A stretch of DNA of 64,000 bases from Rhizobium sp. L51/94 (lineage in GTDB: Bacteria; Pseudomonadota; Alphaproteobacteria; Rhizobiales; Rhizobiaceae). This document shows, piece after piece, positions 60,579 through 64,000 of this stretch; position 1 is the first letter of the stretch; each line of letters begins with the position of its first letter. The notes beneath the pieces were generated by a model. That model worked only from the letters and a program-made list of their open reading frames with translations, was not told the origin of the DNA and made no database searches. The stretch covers positions 124,001 to 188,000 of the forward strand of contig NZ_CP072144.1 of the NCBI RefSeq assembly GCF_019355555.1, written 5' to 3'. The translations under genes were made by a program, and so were the position numbers.

Positions 60579-62045
60579 ATGAGTTTCAAAATCGCTATTA
60601 TCGGCGCAGGCAGTGTCGGCTTCACGAAGAAGCTTTTCACCGACATCCTTTGCATTCCAGAGTTCCACGACGTCGAATTCGCTCTCACGGACCTCAGCGA
60701 ACACAATCTCGGGATGATCAAGGCGATCCTCGATCGCATCGTCGAAAGCAGCAAGCTGCCGACCCGGGTGACCGCCACGACCAATCGTCGCGAGGCGATC
60801 GAGGGTGCCCGCTACATCATCAGTTGCGTGCGCGTCGGTGGCCTCGAAGCCTATGCCGACGATATCCGCATCCCTTTGAAATACGGCATCGACCAGTGCG
60901 TTGGCGATACGATCTGCGCCGGCGGCATTCTTTACGGCCAGCGCAATATTCCTGTCATACTCGATTTCTGCAAGGATATCCGCGAGGTTGCCGAGCCCGG
61001 TGCGAAGTTCCTGAACTACGCCAACCCGATGGCGATGAACACCTGGGCGGCTATCGAATACGGCAAGGTCGACACCGTCGGTCTCTGCCACGGCGTCCAG
61101 CACGGCGCGGAACAGATCGCCGAAGTGCTTGGAGCCACGTCCAAGGACGAACTGGACTACATCTGCTCGGGGATCAACCACCAGACCTGGTTCGTCGACC
61201 TCAGGCTCAGGGGCCGCAAGATCGGCAAGGACGAATTGGTCGCCGCTTTCGAAGCGCATCCCGTCTTCTCGCAGCAGGAAAAGCTGCGCATCGACGTGCT
61301 GAAGCGCTTCGGGGTCTATTCGACCGAGAGCAACGGCCATCTGTCCGAATACCTGCCGTGGTACCGCAAGCGGCCTGAAGAGATCGGCAAGTGGATCGAC
61401 ATGTCGGACTGGATCCACGGCGAGACTGGCGGCTACCTGCGCCACTCGACGGAGACGCGCAACTGGTTCGAAACCGAATTCGATCAGATCCTCGAATCCG
61501 CCTCCGCACCGATAGATCCGGCCCGCCGCTCCAACGAGCATGCGAGCCATATCCTCGAAGCGCTGGAGACCAACCGGGTCTATCGCGGCCACTTCAACGT
61601 CAAGAACAATGGCATCATTACCAATCTGCCGTCAGATGCGATTATCGAGTCGCCCGGCTTCGTCGATCGCTTCGGCATCAACATGGTGGCCGGCATCACG
61701 CTGCCGGAAGCTTGCGCCGCCACCTGCATCGCCTCGATCAACGTCCAGCGGATGTCTGTCCATGCTGCCGTCACCGGCGACATCGACCTTTTGAAGCTGG
61801 CCGTCTTGCACGATCCGCTCGTCGGTGCTGTCTCGACGCCGGAAGAGGTCTGGCAGATGGTCGACGAAATGGTGGTCGCCCAGGCGCGCTGGTTGCCGCA
61901 ATATGCCGATGCCATCGAGCCTGCGAAGGAAAGGCTTTCGCGATCGAAGGTCAAGACAGGCGACTGGAAGGGCGCGGCGACACGCAATGTCCGGTCGATC
62001 GAGGAACTGCGCGTAGAAAAGGCCAGCCTGAAACAGGCCAGTTGA
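60579..62045 (+). CDS. melA: GH4-family alpha-galactosidase/alpha-glucosidase
   Basis: A 488-aa NAD+- and Mn2+-dependent glycosidase. FKIAIIGAGSVGFTKKL binds NAD+; metal ligands C170 (LCHGVQ) and H201 (GINHQ) are present; TICAGGILYG and NYANPMAM are family segments. ATG 60579 with GAGG upstream is preferred to a longer frame. MelA-like, upstream of the AgpA-like binding protein, so alpha-galactosides are the likely substrate. Confidence 0.87.
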   Translation: MSFKIAIIGAGSVGFTKKLFTDILCIPEFHDVEFALTDLSEHNLGMIKAILDRIVESSKLPTRVTATTNRREAIEGARYIISCVRVGGLEAYADDIRIPLKYGIDQCVGDTICAGGILYGQRNIPVILDFCKDIREVAEPGAKFLNYANPMAMNTWAAIEYGKVDTVGLCHGVQHGAEQIAEVLGATSKDELDYICSGINHQTWFVDLRLRGRKIGKDELVAAFEAHPVFSQQEKLRIDVLKRFGVYSTESNGHLSEYLPWYRKRPEEIGKWIDMSDWIHGETGGYLRHSTETRNWFETEFDQILESASAPIDPARRSNEHASHILEALETNRVYRGHFNVKNNGIITNLPSDAIIESPGFVDRFGINMVAGITLPEACAATCIASINVQRMSVHAAVTGDIDLLKLAVLHDPLVGAVSTPEEVWQMVDEMVVAQARWLPQYADAIEPAKERLSRSKVKTGDWKGAATRNVRSIEELRVEKASLKQAS

Positions 62046-62165
62046 GATTGCAGGGACGAACGGTGGCGGAGCGCTTGAGGAGAGGCGCCCGCTCATACCG
62101 TACGCCCTGATTTGGAGGAGCGGAGCTGTCTTTGAAGGAGGCAGTTCACGACAAGGGGAGAGACA

Positions 62166-64000
62166 ATGAGCCATTTCCGATCCATCAGCCTGGCAGCGGG
62201 TCTGGCGCTTGCGGCGTCCGTCATCGCGATGAACGCCCATGCCGCCGAGCCGACAATTGCGCCGGTCGCGCCGACTTTTCCGGCCGAAGGCAAGATCAAG
62301 TATGTCGCGCGCGACTCCATCCTCGAATTCAAGGCGCTGCCCGAATATCACGAGCCGGACTGGGTGACGGAAAAGTTCGTCAAGACGGGCAAGCTGCCGC
62401 CCGTCAAGGACCGCCTGCCGAAGGAGCCGATGGTCTACAAGACCGGCAACATGACCGACGGCATCGGCGTCTACGGCGATACGCTGCGCCATGTCATCGG
62501 CGGTCGGCCGGAGGGCTGGAACTACGGTGCCGGACAGAGCCAGGGCTGGGGCGGCATCGATATCGGCCTGTCCGAGTGCCTGACCCGCACCGCGCCGCTG
62601 TTCCAGGTCGAGGCCAAGGATACCGAGCCGCTGCCGAACCTTGCCAAGAGCTGGGAGTGGTCGCCGGATGGCCATAAGCTGACCATGCACCTGATCGAGG
62701 GCGCCAAATGGTCCGATGGCGTCGCTTTCAACGCCGACGACGTGATGTTCTACTGGGACGACGAAGTGGTGGACCCCAACGTCTCGCCGCTGAACGGAGC
62801 CACGCCCGAGACCTTCGGAGTAGGCACGACGCTCAAGAAGGTCGATGACTATACCGTCGAGTGGACGTTCAAGGAAGCATTCCCGCGGCAATATCTGTTC
62901 GCCATGGCCTACGGCACCTTCTGCCCGGGTCCGTCGCATATCTTGAAGCCGCAGCATCCGAAATACTCGAAGAACACCTACGATCAATTCAAGAATGCCT
63001 TCCCGCCGGAATTCATGAACATGCCTGTGATGGGCGCCTGGGTGCCGGTCGAATACCGCCCTGACGACATCATCGTCATGCGCCGCAATCCCTATTACTG
63101 GAAGGTCGACGAGAAGGGTAACCAGCTGCCCTATCTCAACGAGGCCCACTACAAGCTCTCGACATGGGCGGATCGCGACGTGCAGGCCGTGGCCGGCTCC
63201 GGCGATATCTCCAACCTCGAGCAGCCTGAAAATTTCGTTGCCTCGCTGAAGCGTGCCGCGCAGCCTGACGCACCGGCGCGCCTCGCCTTCGGTCCGCGCC
63301 TGACGGGCTATAATCTCTCCATGAACTTCTCCGCCAACGGCTGGGGACAGCCGGATGCACGCGAGCAGGCCATCCGCGAACTGAACCGCAATCTCGACTT
63401 CCGCAAGGCGGTGACGATGGCGCTCGATCGCAAGGCCATCGGCGAGTCCCTGGTCAAGGGGCCGTTCACGGCGATCTATCCCGGCGGGCTCTCCTCCGGC
63501 ACCAGCTTTTACGACCGCCAGTCCACGGTTTACTACCCTTATGATCTCGCCGCAGCCAAGGCCGAACTCGCCAAGGCCGGGCTGAAGGATACCGATGGCG
63601 ACGGCATCGTCAACTTTCCGGCTGGCACTGCAGGCGGCAAGGATGTCGAGATCGTGCTGCTGGTCAACAACGACTACGGCACCGACAAGAGCCTTGCCGA
63701 GGGCGTGATAGCCCAGATGGAGAAGCTCGGGATCCGCGTGATCCTCAACTCCCAGACGGGCACCAAGCGCGACGACGCCAATTACGCCGGTCGTTTTGAC
63801 TGGATGATCATGCGCAATCACACCGAACTGTCTTCGGTGGTCCAGAACACCGAGCAGCTTGCGCCAATCGGCCCACGGACGAGCTTCCATCACCGGTCGC
63901 CGGAAAGCGGCGAGCTCGACCTGATGCCCTTCGAGCAGCAGCTCGTCGACATCGTCCGCAAGTTCATCACCACCCAGGACAACGATGAGCGCACCAGCCT
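62166..64000 (+). CDS. agpA: Family-5 ABC substrate-binding protein, AgpA-like (3' end outside window)
   Basis: At least 611 codons of an extracytoplasmic solute-binding protein of family 5 (oligopeptide/oligosaccharide type). Signal peptide 1-27 ends at NAHAAEP. The mature protein has WNYGAGQSQGWGGIDI, LTMHLIEGAKWSDGVAFNADDV and FRKAVTMALDR. Beside GH4 it matches AgpA, the alpha-galactoside-binding protein of Sinorhizobium (melibiose/raffinose uptake). ATG 62166. C-terminus not visible. Confidence 0.88.
   Translation, partial: MSHFRSISLAAGLALAASVIAMNAHAAEPTIAPVAPTFPAEGKIKYVARDSILEFKALPEYHEPDWVTEKFVKTGKLPPVKDRLPKEPMVYKTGNMTDGIGVYGDTLRHVIGGRPEGWNYGAGQSQGWGGIDIGLSECLTRTAPLFQVEAKDTEPLPNLAKSWEWSPDGHKLTMHLIEGAKWSDGVAFNADDVMFYWDDEVVDPNVSPLNGATPETFGVGTTLKKVDDYTVEWTFKEAFPRQYLFAMAYGTFCPGPSHILKPQHPKYSKNTYDQFKNAFPPEFMNMPVMGAWVPVEYRPDDIIVMRRNPYYWKVDEKGNQLPYLNEAHYKLSTWADRDVQAVAGSGDISNLEQPENFVASLKRAAQPDAPARLAFGPRLTGYNLSMNFSANGWGQPDAREQAIRELNRNLDFRKAVTMALDRKAIGESLVKGPFTAIYPGGLSSGTSFYDRQSTVYYPYDLAAAKAELAKAGLKDTDGDGIVNFPAGTAGGKDVEIVLLVNNDYGTDKSLAEGVIAQMEKLGIRVILNSQTGTKRDDANYAGRFDWMIMRNHTELSSVVQNTEQLAPIGPRTSFHHRSPESGELDLMPFEQQLVDIVRKFITTQDNDERTS

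Noticed and set aside
61632..63893. 753-codon minus-strand open frame
   Set aside because: Antisense to GH4 and AgpA-like genes; shadow.
1..64000. CRISPR arrays, insertion sequences, tRNA or rRNA genes
   Set aside because: No regularly spaced repeats, transposase motifs or tRNA/rRNA-like sequence noticed by eye; a tool search would be decisive.

Overview
The window is GC-rich, densely coded alphaproteobacterial DNA, most likely from the Rhizobiaceae (Rhizobium/Sinorhizobium/Agrobacterium group). This rests on recognisable gene families: L-carnitine dehydrogenase fused to a thioesterase, a CtrA-type site before minCDE, an ECF11 sigma/ChrR pair, an ActR-type regulator, and an alpha-galactoside binding protein beside a GH4 enzyme. 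The mix of minCDE, pcaIJF and many ABC uptake operons resembles rhizobial secondary replicons; that placement is inference. I saw no rRNA, tRNA, CRISPR array, transposase or prophage gene.

Layout. 1-3.1 kb: carnitine catabolism (lcdH and dehydrocarnitine cleavage enzyme, minus strand) with a divergent GlxA/AraC regulator. 3.2-4.5 kb: a small GIY-YIG nuclease gene beside a 137-bp inverted-repeat element, then an almost gene-free stretch. 4.5-14 kb: htpG, YihY, an EamA transporter, a tyrosine phosphatase, a cell-wall hydrolase lipoprotein, an SDR, minCDE and a RidA protein. 14-22 kb: a six-gene minus-strand operon (ABC importer, amidohydrolase, FAD oxidase, flavodoxin-like reductase), a divergent LysR gene and a creatininase-family gene; the two transcription units share a 38-bp bipartite motif. 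22.3-28.3 kb: CorA, then a LacI-controlled amino-acid-type importer with a permease-ATPase fusion and an FAD oxidase. 28.4-31 kb: pcaIJF behind PcaR-like boxes.

31-43 kb: a 1055-aa hybrid histidine kinase with a ParD-like ribbon-helix-helix N-terminus, an EAL phosphodiesterase, a copper-handling operon (OB-fold protein, Pro-rich protein, small secreted protein, PepSY membrane protein, PCu(A)C fusion, SCO1), a divergent OmpR-type two-component pair, a GST and an ActR/RegA-type regulator. 43.4-49 kb: a probable singlet-oxygen/photo-oxidative stress locus around ECF sigma and ChrR. Four promoters of the form TGATCY-N17/18-TA sit before the sigma gene, folE, a sialyltransferase-like gene and a DCC-family gene. 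49-51.4 kb: an esterase lipoprotein and an XdhC-family gene. 51.7-60.2 kb: a nine-gene catabolic operon (XRE-cupin regulator, sugar ABC importer, phosphotriesterase-family, ThuA-like, PfkB kinase, BtpA-like and M20 proteins) whose substrate I cannot name. 60.5-64 kb: GH4 alpha-galactosidase and the start of an AgpA-like binding protein gene, cut by the window edge.

The most notable observations are the RHH/ParD-hybrid kinase fusion preceded by an inverted repeat touching its ribosome binding site, the shared bipartite motif linking creatininase to the amidohydrolase operon, the ECF/ChrR promoter set with two apparently leaderless genes, and the unassigned PTE/PfkB/BtpA/M20 pathway.
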